A stretch of 64,000 bases of DNA from Dipetalonema caudispina (Eukaryota; Nematoda; Chromadorea; Rhabditida; Onchocercidae): the NCBI GenBank assembly GCA_013365325.1, contig JABVXV010000249.1:30711-94710 (forward strand). Reading direction: 5' to 3'. The position numbers and the translations under genes were made by a program. Positions within the stretch are counted from its first letter, which is position 1, and each line of letters starts with the position of its first letter. Shown piece by piece: positions 37,701-51,100 of the stretch. The notes under the pieces are model-generated. The model worked only from the letters and a program-made list of their open reading frames with translations. It searched no databases and was not told where the DNA came from.

Positions 37701-40185
37701 CGTGACTGATTTCGTTAGTAGCGTTATCCGGGAAATGACTGCGAAAAGGGTTGTTGACATAAATATTCGTTTCACATATTTGTAGTTAAAAAACGTGTAA
37801 TTATTCGTTTCTTCTCTGCAGTATTTTCATACCACTCTTTGATATCCACCGATGTCTTACTGCAAAGTGAGGCTCGAGGGGTACTGCTCGACTATATTCG
37901 ATATTAACAATAACTGTGAAATGATCGCAGCTAAAAGTTTTCTCAGTCATTCACATGATTTTCTTCTTTTTGAATTGGGCGTTGTTTAAAGTAGAGGAAA
38001 GTGCAGTAACGGTGTTCTATGCTTTTTGTAGCTTCAGATTTGCCTGTGCTGATAGGTGTCCGTTCTACAATTGTCGGTTGCACTGTGATATCACTGATAA
38101 TGGTGTTGATAGCTGTAATAATAATAATGACAATACTATGGACAGAGGATTTACCATTGTGATTTTGTTAACTGCTACTTTCTCAAAACCTAACCAATCT
38201 TTTCATGAAGCTTCCATGCATATCAGTGGCATTTTCAAGATTGTAGCTGGCATCATTATTGCATACAGATCTATTTCAAACCACAAAAAGCGAACCACCC
38301 GTTTTTATCGATCTCATAATTGAGAAATATCTTGGAATTCGACGGATTCCGATATTTAAAATAAGTTTCTAGGATTTGAATTTTTATAATCTAATCTTTT
38401 AAATTGTAAATTACAAAAAAAAAACAGCAGTGAAATGAAGTCTGAATCAGTAGCGTAGAATAAGGGCTATGTTGAAACTAGAAGGAAAGGAACGTTTCTT
38501 CACGTGGATGAGAGAGAACATTGTTTTTATTGTAGACTATATAATTAAGAAGCAAGATTTACTCACTAAAGTAATGATTTTTTAAAACAAATCGGAATTT
38601 AAACCAACGGGATTTCTTTGAATTAGATTTCTTTCTAATGAAGAATCTTACCAATTAGATCGAGCGGTTGGTGGAAAGCAGCTGTTTAAATTTCCACGGT
38701 TTCGAAATATCCTGAAGTCTAAAAGTTCCTTAATCAATTATACAGACGGTTGAATTAATGCCAAGTATGTTGATATCTCATTGACGGCTTGCTTCCATCC
38801 TGAATATTCCAAAAATCTTTCGTGATGCATACCAGTGATGGGTGATGAATCTAAAAATACACGAACATAGGTAGATCGTTGTAGGATTCATTTCATGCAT
38901 CTTTTCTGATAATCGTTAATAACTTTAATGATGTGCATGCGATATTCTTTTCATGATCAGAAGTTTGAAACAGGGAGAAGAACTCAATTTCAGAATTAAC
39001 AACTTTGCTGTCAGAACGGGGAAGAAAGAGAATCTTTATCGAACAATCAATTCCACGTAAGTTTTCGTCAACTTTCTCTGACATTCAATTCCTGATTGAG
39101 GTATTGCAAGTAGTAATGATTCTGGAAAGAAACGTTGCACTGCACACCAACTAGAAAATGACGCTGACGTTGGTTAGAATAGTAGTAGTAAGTGACTGAA
39201 GTGATCACTGATAGTAGTGATAATAATATAGTTAGGAAATGATGGATGAGAATTATACAATAATACTATTAGTATGATCATGGTTTCGGAGTTTGGGTTT
39301 GTATGAAATTACGTCCTCTTAAAAATATTCAGAATCATACTGCAGGTGGCAGAGAGCGCAAATAATTTTAATCCATTTCAAACTCTTCTCATATTAATCA
39401 AAAATTATTTTTGAATTAATTACACTTGAAAAAGTTAGTTTCAAATTTTCAATTTTTTTTCCCTGTTTCATTTCTGCATTTCAAAGAAATTACTCTCACA
39501 GCGCAGTACTTACATTAACTGGCTCTTGATGTTGTCCATCCTATAGTGGAAATACGATAATCTTACTTATCTCCTTCCATTCCTTTACGACTTTTCGAAA
39601 AAAAAACGTACGTGGAATTTGAATCATTCTAAGTCTTTCCATTTTTATGTATTCCGTGATTCATTTCGTTCTTCTTGCTACTGCCCTCCGTTAACAGATG
39701 GATATGGAATTGTACTGCCAAATTAACAGTTCTGAAGCTAGTTAACTTATTTTTGGAAATTTATGTCTAGAAAAGATTATACAACATTTCGAGTAGCTTT
39801 TATGAATCGAAGATTGATAATTGATAGTAATGGCTGACAATGCTAAGAAAGGTGAATGAAGAAAATGACCATATAACATTCAAAGTTCTAGAAATTAAAC
39901 ATCCACAATCTTTTAGATATGCAAAAATGCCAGTATTGCACAATTCGTAACAAACTTGCGCGGACGATAAAGGGAAAGCGTGAGGTAACTTTTGATTTAA
40001 TTTAAATTTTATAGCAAATTTTTAATGGTTTTGAGGTACTTTAATTATTATTGTCAACATCGCTGTTATTTTTGCTTATTGGTGTTATCATTACTATTAT
40101 TAATTGTTTGGCCGTTATCATCGGATTATCATTATTATTTATTTATTACACTGATTCTTTTAGCAGTGCAACATCTTTTTCAGAA

Positions 40186-40439
40186 ATGGCATTTGTATCC
40201 GGAGGGGGAGGCGGTGGTGGTGGTGGAGCTGGAATTGGCGGAATAGGAAGTGGTTTACCGACGGTAGCACAACAAGCAGCAACACAGTGTGGCATACCCT
40301 CTGCGTCGTTACGTCCTCAGGTCCGGTTTTATTTGGTACATTCCAGTTGAAGCATTATTTTCCGTTCCTTTCTATTTCATTAACATAATGTTATGTTTAG
40401 GTATTAAAAAATTACAGAAAATAGTGGAACAGCAGATCA

Positions 40440-40498
<59 letters not shown>

Positions 40499-42165
40499 GC
40501 TGTTTACTGCCATAAAAACCGTAATTTGGTGTGAGCTTCAGTTGCTTGTTACTAAAATTTCAGGATGCGCAAGCGATGTCACCGCGTGGTGCAGCGTCAC
40601 TTAGTGCAGCAGCCTTGGCGGCTGCACAAGTTTCGGCAACTCCAATTCCTGCAGCTCATCTGCTTTACCAACAGTTTCTTTCGGCCGGAGCTGTTGCAGC
40701 ACAGTCGCAGTTGTTGCAAGGGACCGCAGCTGTATCGCAAACAGCACCATCCCTTCCACCGCCGGCGCAAATATTACCGCAAGCCGCAGCAGCAGCAGCA
40801 AATGCAGTGGCGGTTGCTGCGCAACAACAGCAGCAACAATCTGTCCCGTCCCAGCAACAGCAAACAGCATCTGCACCACAGTCACAACAACAACAACAGC
40901 AACAACAGAATCAAGCATTTGTATTAGCAAATGCAGCGCAAGCACTTGCGATCAATCAATTGCTACTGCAGCAGAATCCGCTGCAGCAACAGGTAGACTC
41001 GTTTACAGTTTTAATGCTACGCGTTGTCGTGTTGCTACTGTCCACAATTAATTTTATAAATTTTTGTTGCATTTTTCGTTGGTACCTCATGCGTAACGGA
41101 TTACCCTCTAGTTACTCATTTGTCATAGATCTTTCCTCCTTTTCCTTCTCTCAGGTTAGGCGCCCCAAAATTTCTTTCTACCAACAAGTAGGTGTCATGA
41201 GATATCAGGTGCAAGCAGCATTGGCGCAACTACTCAACCCCTTCGCTTACTACCAACCACACTTGACGGCATTACTGCAACAAAGTCAACTCACTGCCGC
41301 CAATCACATACAACAACCGCAACAACCACCTCAAATTCAAGGTATATTTTGTCGAAAATTCATTTTCTCCATCCTTCCTCGGACGTTAATAGCGATTGGA
41401 TGATTTTAGTCAATTCAATTCTGAATACTTTAGTGCTGTCACATAGATCGACCTGGTTAATGTGTCAGATTAGTGAATGACTCATCTTGAACTATGTATG
41501 ATAGTGGTTATTGTTGGTTAATAATGTACTTTGTGCTGATTTTAGTTCAAAATGGGATTGGAGCACCTGTAGCTGCTCAACAACAGCAAAAAATGATTGA
41601 AAATTTGCTAGCGGAACAAGTGGTTCGAAATCCAACAACACACGATAAAATAGGTTTGTCCTTCAGAGATAAGTGTCCGCTGACTTCGAAAACTTCAGTA
41701 CAAAGTATTTCAGGTTAATTAAAGTAAAACTATGAACCGAGTAGGTGTAGCTAAATTAAGAGTGAATCTCAAGGATCCAACAGCACATGGAAGGGGCGAA
41801 GGCAAATTTGGCTAAGATTGATATATATATATCGCTTCGTCAACTCTTCTGGTGTACAATTAACGATCGCAAATGATCAAATGTAGCGTTATTTGGACAG
41901 AATACATTCTGTTTTGATCCCAAAATTAACAAATTGTAGCATCTTTAAGATATATCACAGCCGGTCGTAGCGGACAATAGAAATGTTGGGTTGTTGACAA
42001 GTGCAGAGTCGGTGAAGGAACATATATCGCGGTTAATTAGCGAAAATGAAGCAATTTTGGAACAGAATCCGGGTCTTATCAAAAGACGTCCATATCATCG
42101 TCAAGTAGGCTCGCAATCGTCCGTTGAACTTGAAACGGGTATTAGAAGTCAGAGTAATTCACCAG
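40186..42165 (+). other. sma-9: sma-9 exons 1-5: Gln/Ala-rich N-terminal region
   Basis: Exons: 40186-40320, 40564-40992, 41155-41341, 41546-41653 and 41971-42165. Residues 1-45 hold a nine-Gly run. Residues 46-188 are a Gln/Ala-rich tract with several Gln runs, ending [11 protein letters not shown]. Exons 3-4 continue Gln-rich ([16 protein letters not shown]) and include [12 protein letters not shown]. Exon 5 has [17 protein letters not shown] and [10 protein letters not shown], a conserved-looking helical segment. Exon 1 could instead end at 40335, where the donor is better (GTACAT rather than GTCCGG); both keep the frame. The 162-base intron 40993-41154 is stop-free and in frame. The exon-5 acceptor at 41970 is the only one that fits the phase but has a weak pyrimidine tract. 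Confidence 0.8.
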
Positions 42166-45100
42166 GTATTCCTAACTCACTTTTGTTTTTGAGTAACTTT
42201 TTTTGAGCAGAACTATTGTGGTTTTGATATATATGTATATGTGGAAAAATGTATTTTCAGTAACTACCACTTAACGTTGAAGTGTAAAGTATCTATCCTT
42301 ACAATCTTTACATTGTTCAGGTTTGCGTGACGTACGCTTACAGTTCACACATAGTCAGTCATTCTATGAATCGCACAAACCACTTGCTGTACGAGTTACC
42401 GGTGGTCCATTAACTAACGGCCATCCAATCGTAAAAGCACCAGACAAATGTACATGTAATTATTGCGAATTAAAGTTCCCAAATGATGCTGCTCTTGTTG
42501 CTCATGAAATCCGTTGCAGCAAGTTCGTTTTATTTTTGTTTTTAATTTACTATTACTACTTTCATGAATAGCTTATTCATTGATTTTTATTTATTGCAAA
42601 CCATCCATTCATCATTCATCTTGAATATCATCCGTCGTTTTGTTTTTCAATTCTTATCTTCTTCCTTTTCATTTACTTGTTCGAGATAGAGATTAATGTG
42701 GGTCAAATGCTTTCTTTCGAATACCTTTTAATGGTTATCCCTGTGAGAGACATGCCCGTTTAAGTTCGGCAGTATCACTGAGGTTGTTTATTTCCTTTTT
42801 TTTTACGCGTTGTATTCCCTATAAACACTGAATTTTATAATTTCCTATCATGCATACTATTCTGGTAACAGGATGATGCATACGTTCAGTGTATCTATCT
42901 ATAGTATTTCTTGTGAACGGAAATTTGAGCCATTTCAGTGATTTATTCCAAACAGATTTATCGAACTGTAAATGAAGAAAATTGTCATCCGATGTGTCTC
43001 GATATTTATAGGGAAAGAAAGAAAAGATCTTTTGCTTATAATATTAGTTAAGGTAATAAAAATGAGATCCTTCTTTTATCATTGATGTGGTAAAACACTG
43101 GAAGGATAAGTTTTATTAAAATTATTTTGGAATATACCAATTCAGTATCGGAATAACATTTATGATAAGGAATAATATGTTAACTAATTTATATGTACAT
43201 TTTATCCATATTTTTTGAAGACGGGCTGAAATACATTCGCAAGCAACATCGTCATCAGCATCATCATCATCAGTAGCTGCTGCACATCTCCAAATGGTGC
43301 AGCAACAAAATCCGGCAAATACCGGAATGGTTGATAGAGTTGGGCGTAAGTCAAATACCTGCAATAGTAATAATAGTATAGCTTCTTCCCCTGTGCTACA
43401 CGAAAATCGTCATCCACTTAAACGACGGCTTCTAGCAGCTGTGGAACATCTCGACGAATCGCAAGCATCCACAAGCAAAACTCCGAAATTGGTATAGAAT
43501 TTGATGTCATATTAAAATTGTACATTTTTTTGCAGTACTTTTTTTCGCTTCATTTTTTAACCTTTAAGATGATCTGGTAATATAACTTTTATTCGACACT
43601 TGCAAAATGTTTGTTCAGTCTCTGACACTAACGAAATTCTCAAAGTCGTGTTATTTACTCATTAGTATTCGTATTTCTTGTTTTTAAAAATGTGTCACGA
43701 GTTATCCGGATTATATCTCATGTTGTTTAAATTGTATCTCTGAATATTAAGGTCATATCCGGTGTTATCCAGTTTAATGACTTCACCTTCAGGAAACGTC
43801 TAAACCAAATGTAAATGTTACTAATCCAGTCTGTATATCGTTACCTGCTGCACATTGTAAAGCACCAGTAGTTCCCCAGCGAAGTTTCAACAACAGTTGT
43901 AATATCAGTGTTGCTAGTGAGATTTCCGTTCCTGCTACACAAACAGTAATAATGGTAACTTCTCATTCTACCAATCAACTAACAGCTTCGAAGAATGTAC
44001 AAACGTATCAACGAATATATCCTGCCTCAACGATTCCACAGGTATATTTATACGTCTGTTTCATTCGATTCAAATATACTGCGTGCAGTTACGTCATCTT
44101 TATGAGATATACATTTGCCCGTTTTTCTAAGGTACAAAAGAAGATTTTAGAGTACTGTTTTTTGTCACAGTTACCTTTTTCTAGTTGTTCAGCCTGCTTC
44201 ATAAATCATTAATCAAGCTGCTGATGGCATCATTACTATTATATACATGGATTCAACTGAAGTTTACATCGTTTAATACGTTTCATTGTTTTTGTTTAGA
44301 GTACCAGTGCAGTGGCCAACAAACCATACATTTTAACGTTGAACGATGTATCAACAGCTCGAAACGATGGTACATCACGCCGAAGTCGCATGCGTAATAT
44401 TACTACGGAAACGTTTGCCACATTGAACAAACCGCAGCCGATGTTCTGCGAATATAAGCCAAAACTAAGCATGTACAGCAACTGGCAACAAGTTAACTCT
44501 TTTTATTATTGGACTTACTCTTGTTTTTCAAGATATTAATTGGAGTTGTTTAACCGTGGAAGTTAAACTGACTTTTAATTTCGTGCTTTAGGAAATAAGT
44601 TCGTTCGTTCCATATTCACTTGAATTTTTGAGATTTATTTTTCAAATAAGGAACTTTTATAAATGGTTTAACTCTTGGTAGAGTTTTCGAATGCTTAAAT
44701 TTATTCGGAAGTTTTGAATTTTCTCAGTGTTTGATCTTGCTTTAAAGGTTTACTAGCACAGGAATTTTTGGCGAAATATTCATCTAGACTGCTGATTAAT
44801 TATTCTGTACTTGCAGAGTACCGTAGATTCAGAGGAAGCAAAGTTGAATTTGCTCTACATAAGCACATGTTCGACAAAGCCGCGAATGGGTGTTAAGCAG
44901 CTATGGAGGTATACTACGGCATTACGTGAAATGGGTGTACTCAAAGTGACTCATTCGTCATTTTGGGATTACTCAACCAAAGTATGTAATTTTTTGGTAT
45001 CTGCGAAAATGATATCTTTCTTAACAAAAATTTTGAGGAGGAAAAGGGAGATAAGAAAGAAAAAAGGGATAGAAATGTATTAAATCAAATTCTTTGTTCG

Positions 45101-48100
45101 AACCATACTCCTCAGTTGATGTCTCTATAAACTTGCAGCTTTTCTATTGCGGTGTTTTCTTAATCTCTCTTATATTTATCGGGTAACTTGTTTCAAACTA
45201 TAGTAAGATACAATAATTTTATGTTCGTTTAATACTGCTGAATAACAAGTTTCTTTCTACCTTCCTAAACTTTCTGATTTTTTCTTCTTTTTTTCTTTTT
45301 TGAAGCGTACATGAAATATATTGTCAACTTAAGTAATTTTTACAACAAAAAGAGAGTCATAATTAGAAAAAAAAAAAACAAACCTGTTACAGATACGCTT
45401 ACGTCAAAATGCAGCAGCTACAGCAACGACGACAGCATCGATAAATTCCCAAGCAGTAATTGCAACCTTTGTGCAGGAACGCTATTCTACGATAGCATCT
45501 ACATCAGCAACTGTTTCTGCGACTAATATTACCACTTTTTTACCGCCAAGCAATCTTCCAAATGGAAGGAGTGATAGTGATGCAAACATCAGTGATAAAG
45601 AGAATATGGCAATGGTGGAAAAAGATCGGAATGCTTTAACTTCTTTGAAAGAGTACATTTCTCGCATTTAATGTTACTTCAGTGCATCAGTTATTCCTTT
45701 AGTTGCTGGAGGTTGTTAATGTTGCAATAAGGCAGAGGACGGATGCCCATAAAAAGATGTCTAAATTTCACATACCATTTGCGTACTTAAAATTGGCAAT
45801 TAGGTAAATAAGAAGCCTTAACACACGAGTTAGGTTAGCAGACTATAGAACCAATGAGGACGATAAAGTAGTCAGTAACGGGACTTTGAATAACAAATCT
45901 AATTTATTTAAGTCAAATCAAGTTTGATATGGATTTCTATCTATCATTATTTGGGTGAACTAAGCACACTAAAAAACTTGTGTTAAATTTAGAACTGTTT
46001 CCTTTAGAATTACTGATAAACAACAGTCTCAGCGAACTCGAGTTACGAATGAGTCAGCAAAAACGTTATCTCAAAAAATAGTGGGAGGCTATTTCTCAAA
46101 TGAAGTTTATGTGTATGTGCGTGGACGTGGACGTGGTCGGTATGTTTGTGGTCGTTGTGGGATACGTTGTAAGAAACCATCGATGTTGAAAAAGCATATC
46201 AAGTTAGCAGATTTTGCTCATTTCATCACTTATCTCAGCTTTTGTTTGGCAGAATATCACATATCACTTCCATTCCTTTTTTTCCCTAATTGAATTTTGC
46301 AAACGATTCATTCATCAGGAACTGTTAGGATTTGTAATTTATATTACCAAGATTGTGCGATTATTGCTGTCATTATATGATTTGTTTGACAGTATTTGAG
46401 CATACATAAGATTCATTACAGAAGCAAAAAAAAAGCTTTCTTCGTGCCTATCCGATGAATTACTTTAATGTTGTTTATAGGTCACATTCGGATATACGAC
46501 CATACGGTTGTAAGCAGTGTAATTTCAATTTCAAAACAAAAGGTAATCTTACCAAACATTTGCAATCGAAAACACACCGTCGTCGGATGGCTGAAAAAGA
46601 GAAGCAAAAAATAGCTGAGCAGGATTCGGATAGCGATCATGATCGATTAGAAATTGCGAGCCTTAGTGGGACCGCTTCAACCTTTAGCAATGATCCACTT
46701 TCAGATGATGAGTGGTAAATTCTTCATTTTGCAGAGTTTTCAAGTTTCGAATTTAGTTTTATATTCTTGTTTATAATAAATGTTTAAGCAGTACTTAGCA
46801 GACCGATATTTTCTCACTTATTTTTTCAGTTCGTCAGACGAAGAATTGCGACCACCCTGTAATGATAAAAACAAAAATATGTATCGAAAATTTGGTCAAG
46901 GTGGTCTCTTTTTTTGTTTAAAATTTTTATCCATAAAGTCGAGATTTGTCGAGATCTGTACTAAAAAAAGCATCAAGAGTTTCTTCTCTTTCTTGCCAAT
47001 GAAACCGGTCGGAACTTAATTGTTAGCCGTATTACATGTGTTATAAAATTTTGTTATTGTATAGTATTTCATGCACAGATGGATTTACAAGCCAGTGTGT
47101 TGTGAAAAAAAGTCTTTGATTTTATATGTATGGACATAATATGAACTGTACTCGGACCAAAATTCTTTTTTGAAACTGATCTAGAAATTCTTTACCGTTT
47201 ATTCGTCTTTCATATAAAAATGCAGTTAATCATTTATTTAGTGGAAAGTTGCGTCGTTATTTTGTAATCTAAATTTTTTCACTAATATTCAAGAAAACAT
47301 ATTAATGGAACGAACGGCTCATACACCACCAATGTTGTGGATTGTTGGTGAAACGGTTTTCGACTGGTCGATGCCGAATTGCTTACGTTCATGTCACAGC
47401 GCACCACCTAGTGCGCGGTATCCATCGGAAGGACGGAAACAGCAAAAACTGTTGGAAACCAATTTTCTGTTAAAAAAGGTAATGTTTGATAAGCTTTTAC
47501 CGACGATCCGATTCACTTTCTTAGAAGTTCACTTTACCGTTCGTTTAATATGGCATTTTTAAGTTTTAATTTAAATATTTAGGATACCTCGGAAGACGTC
47601 CGAAGCTCTGAAATCAAGCAACCAATAACCTGTGCTGTACCAATGGTTCAAACTTTGGTACCTACAACCAGTGGTGGTTCGGAGTTGCAGTCACTATCAT
47701 CCTTCATAACAGAGCAACAACCTTCAGTGGGAGCATTTTTTGCTAAGGAGGTCCGTAGAAATGTTTTAAAAAAACTTATTTATTGTTTAACAATAAGGAA
47801 ATATCTCTTTCCCATTTTAGCGTATTACACATACAGCCGTTTAGAAATTTTACTTGAACAAGCATTCAACAGAGTCTTCTCTTTCTTGCTTCATGTACCA
47901 CATAATAAGAAGCAAATTGTGGTGGAATATTGCTTAATCAAGCATGGAATAGAGCCTTCTTTTTTCTTACATAATCTGTTGTTATTTGATCTTATAAATA
48001 TGCGAAATTATTTCTTTTCAAGACAATGATATGCGATATTTGCAAACGTGTATTTCGAAGCTCGACAGAGATGACATTGCATCGCAAAATCCATTTGATT

Positions 48101-51100
48101 GGACCATCAAATTCACGTATACGATCTTACCAGTGTAGCGAATGCAAATATTCGGTTCGATCACGTAATGCTTTGCAGCGACACATGGAAGAAAGGCATG
48201 GAATTGTTGAAAGTTTGCAAGCAGAACAATTAAATGATTCGGATAATGGTATGTGTTTATAAATTGCTATTTAAATGAAATTTACTGTTCTACAAAATAT
48301 CCGGTATGAAAGTACCTCATATGAAACCGTACAATTTGATGGTATGTCAAAAGCAAGGTATGAAGTACATGTCATCATCAGTGTTTCAATTAAACTGAGA
48401 TGTTGGCTGTTAGGGAGGATCAGATGGATTCGAAGCCCAAGAGGGTGGATAGAAGAGGACGATTCGGTAATGAATATATGTATATGGTTTAATAGACTAC
48501 ATTCAGTCAAATTTGTACGAAGTCTGGCCACTATCGTGGAAGACAAATACGTGAAATAATCCGAGTTGATTGTCGAAAGGACTATTTTAGAGGAAGCCAA
48601 TGCAAATTTGTCGTCGGTGAACCCACGATCATTTATGTGTACAGATTGCAATATTGGATTTCGGAAACACGGTATCCTCGCGAAACATCTGCGCTCCAAA
48701 ACTCATGTTATGAAGCTGGAAAGTTTACGTATTATTCCAGAAGATTCTCTCTCACTGATCACACGTAAGGAAGGAGGTGTATATTTGAACGAAATTGATA
48801 CGACGGATTGTGAGCATGCACGACAAAGCATCCTCGGTCAGTTATTTTGGTTTTGCAGCTTCATTATTGAAAAACACATTAACTTGGAATGTAGTACTTT
48901 GGTTTTTTAGGTTATGTCTAACCATCGTTTTGCAGTTATCAAAATATCTTTTATAAATTTCAAATAAGAAATAAGTTTTGATTAAGTTTTGCAAATCGAT
49001 TAAACATCGTTCGCTTTGTAATGGCAAAGATTTTGAGGGTCAATAAGATTTTTTTCTAGAGAAAAAAGACCGCAGAAGATTGTCGCTTCTCTTTGAATTC
49101 GTCGATCACTTATTTTCTAACTGTTAGCCAAGTTAAAATCAGTGTTTACTTACCGGTTGTGGTTGATGTCATGTCGACATTTCGTAAAACTTAAAACCTA
49201 AACATTTTCCAGGTATAAAAATTGATGTCTTGGAAAATTACAATAAGAAAACCGTGATTATTCAACACAACTTTCAGTCAGTAAAATTCGATTTTCAGGG
49301 ATCATTTCCACACTACGTGATTCAAATGCGTTGGAATGTCGTGAACAAATGTCGCATTTACCAGTGCCACTGCTACATACTGCAAATAACAGCAACAACA
49401 ATAGTCATAATAGTACCAACATCAGCTATTCATCGCAACAGTTGAAGATACAACGCTCTCCGGTATCATCTGCTAGCCAATTCTTTGTTGAAAATAAGCG
49501 ACTACTTACTGGTCAGCAGCATACGTCAAAGCGTCCTGATGTCTTATCTGCTAAAATGCCGGTATATATTTCTCTCATGATTAGAAGGTATAAGTGAGAA
49601 AGATTGACTACGTAAAAGGCTAAAAGGAAGAAGGGTGGAAAAAAATGTGTTAGGTATTGGATGATCTTACTCATTCATAGCAGTTTCTTTCCACGCCAAT
49701 TCATTTTATTAAGTAAATATTGTAACATTTTAGATCGAAATGTCACCCAGAAAATGCGATATAGCAATGTCGCAGCGAAAAATAGATGAGTTGAATGGAA
49801 AATCTATCTCCGCAAACGTTTGGATGCCACCAAAACTTGATGTAAATTCGGTATGAATTCAAGATCTTTTGTGCCTATTCTCATCTTTCCCTTGTATTTG
49901 CTAGGGCTCAGAAGGCATTTACAGCACTAATTTTCGTTTGGTGATACAGATTGATTAACAAAAGTTGTTCTTCAGTCTTATATTTATTGATCTTTTTTTT
50001 TTTATTTGACAATTCATCGAACAGTTAATAATTTTTTTGATTGTCCTTCGGCTTTTGGTCAGATAATTCGGATGAAACTCTGAAATTGTATTTGTTCGTA
50101 TATTATGCTATTCATGCCTCTTTTATGCTATGTTTTTATTATCATCAATTTTTTTTATTTAGACTTCTGATCGTCGCTCTGTTGATATAATTAGTCGTTC
50201 AGCAGTTGATTCCGCTGCTCTTTCGGATAATGGTATGTAAATGATTTGCACTTTAAAAAAAACACACATAAAGTGTATCATTGCGGAAATTAGTGTTACA
50301 CGTAGAATATCTTAATCATGCAGTGCATGTTTTCAAATGTTATGGGGATTTCCCTAAAACTTTGCATGACTTGTGAATCGAACTATCAATTGATTTTATT
50401 TTATATACAAATTATTGATTTTTATGCGCAGGTTCATCTGTACGATCTGATGAAGCAAATAGTGAAGGAGCTGGACGCAGTGAAAGCTCGACACCAACGC
50501 AACGTGTTTTGGCTGGTACTGCACCATCACCCCTTTTGCCAGCTTCTACCAGATGCAACCTTTGTGAGGTCAACTACGAATCCAGCTTTGATTTGCAGGT
50601 ATATCGCTTTAGTAGGCCAACGCGCAATTACTTTTTTACGTGACTGAATTTTCAAAGTTTATTGAATTTTTAATACCCATTTTAAGGTTTTAAGATATTT
50701 TGAAATTTTATAGAAACAATCAATTTGAAATTATGAAATTTTTAATCCTAGATTGCGCAAATATGATTTCCTTGCAAAAATTACTTCTCAGAAATTGTTT
50801 ATTAGTTCCTTATTATTCCGTATCATCTGATATTTATTAAAGATCAGTTTAGGTACATCTTCATGCTGATCATGTAATGCTACGGGATGGGAAAGATTTT
50901 TGTTGTCCAAAGAAGCAGTGTGACAAAGTTTATCCAAGTCGTGAAAATCTTAGGCAGCATATCGCTGCGCACTATCATGGTGGTGCTACTGCACCTTTGC
51001 CAGGTTTTCGTCCTTCATTATTGCTCCTAAAAGGGAAAAAGATTAAACTTGAAAATTTTTCCTTCTCACTTGTTGCAAAATGATGCAATTTAAAATAATA

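Larger units (their letters stand above)
24691..40183. other. 15.5 kb gene-poor region between divergent genes
   Basis: No coding gene is supported. The left part (24.7-27 kb) is plain AT-rich sequence. From about 27.4 to 37 kb the sequence is richer in CT/GA tracts and in CA, GA and ATG simple repeats, and has a slightly higher GC content. The longest open frames (28565-29011, 31028-31417, 34288-34674, 37955-38323) lack domains, starts in context or splice structure, and are about what chance gives in this much sequence. A long promoter or untranslated first exons of sma-9 are plausible here, because sma-9 begins at the right edge. Confidence 0.5.

Noticed and set aside
37955..38323. 122-codon ORF with several Cys, possible secreted peptide
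   Set aside because: The hydrophobic N-terminus is a poor signal peptide, an Asn run comes from an AAT repeat, and length is at chance level.
38893..39084. 63-codon minus-strand ORF with reasonable codon use
   Set aside because: No acceptor before the ATG, no recognisable motif, and too short to support alone.
40565..40927. 120-codon plus-strand frame rich in His, Asn and Ser
   Set aside because: Frame-shifted reading of the same CAG-rich exon of sma-9.
40601..40945. 114-codon minus-strand open frame rich in Val and Leu
   Set aside because: It is the antisense shadow of the Gln/Ala codon runs in sma-9 exon 2.
48271..48699. 142-codon minus-strand ORF
   Set aside because: Antisense across sma-9 intron 17 and exon 18; no domain. 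The finger protein on the plus strand explains the region.
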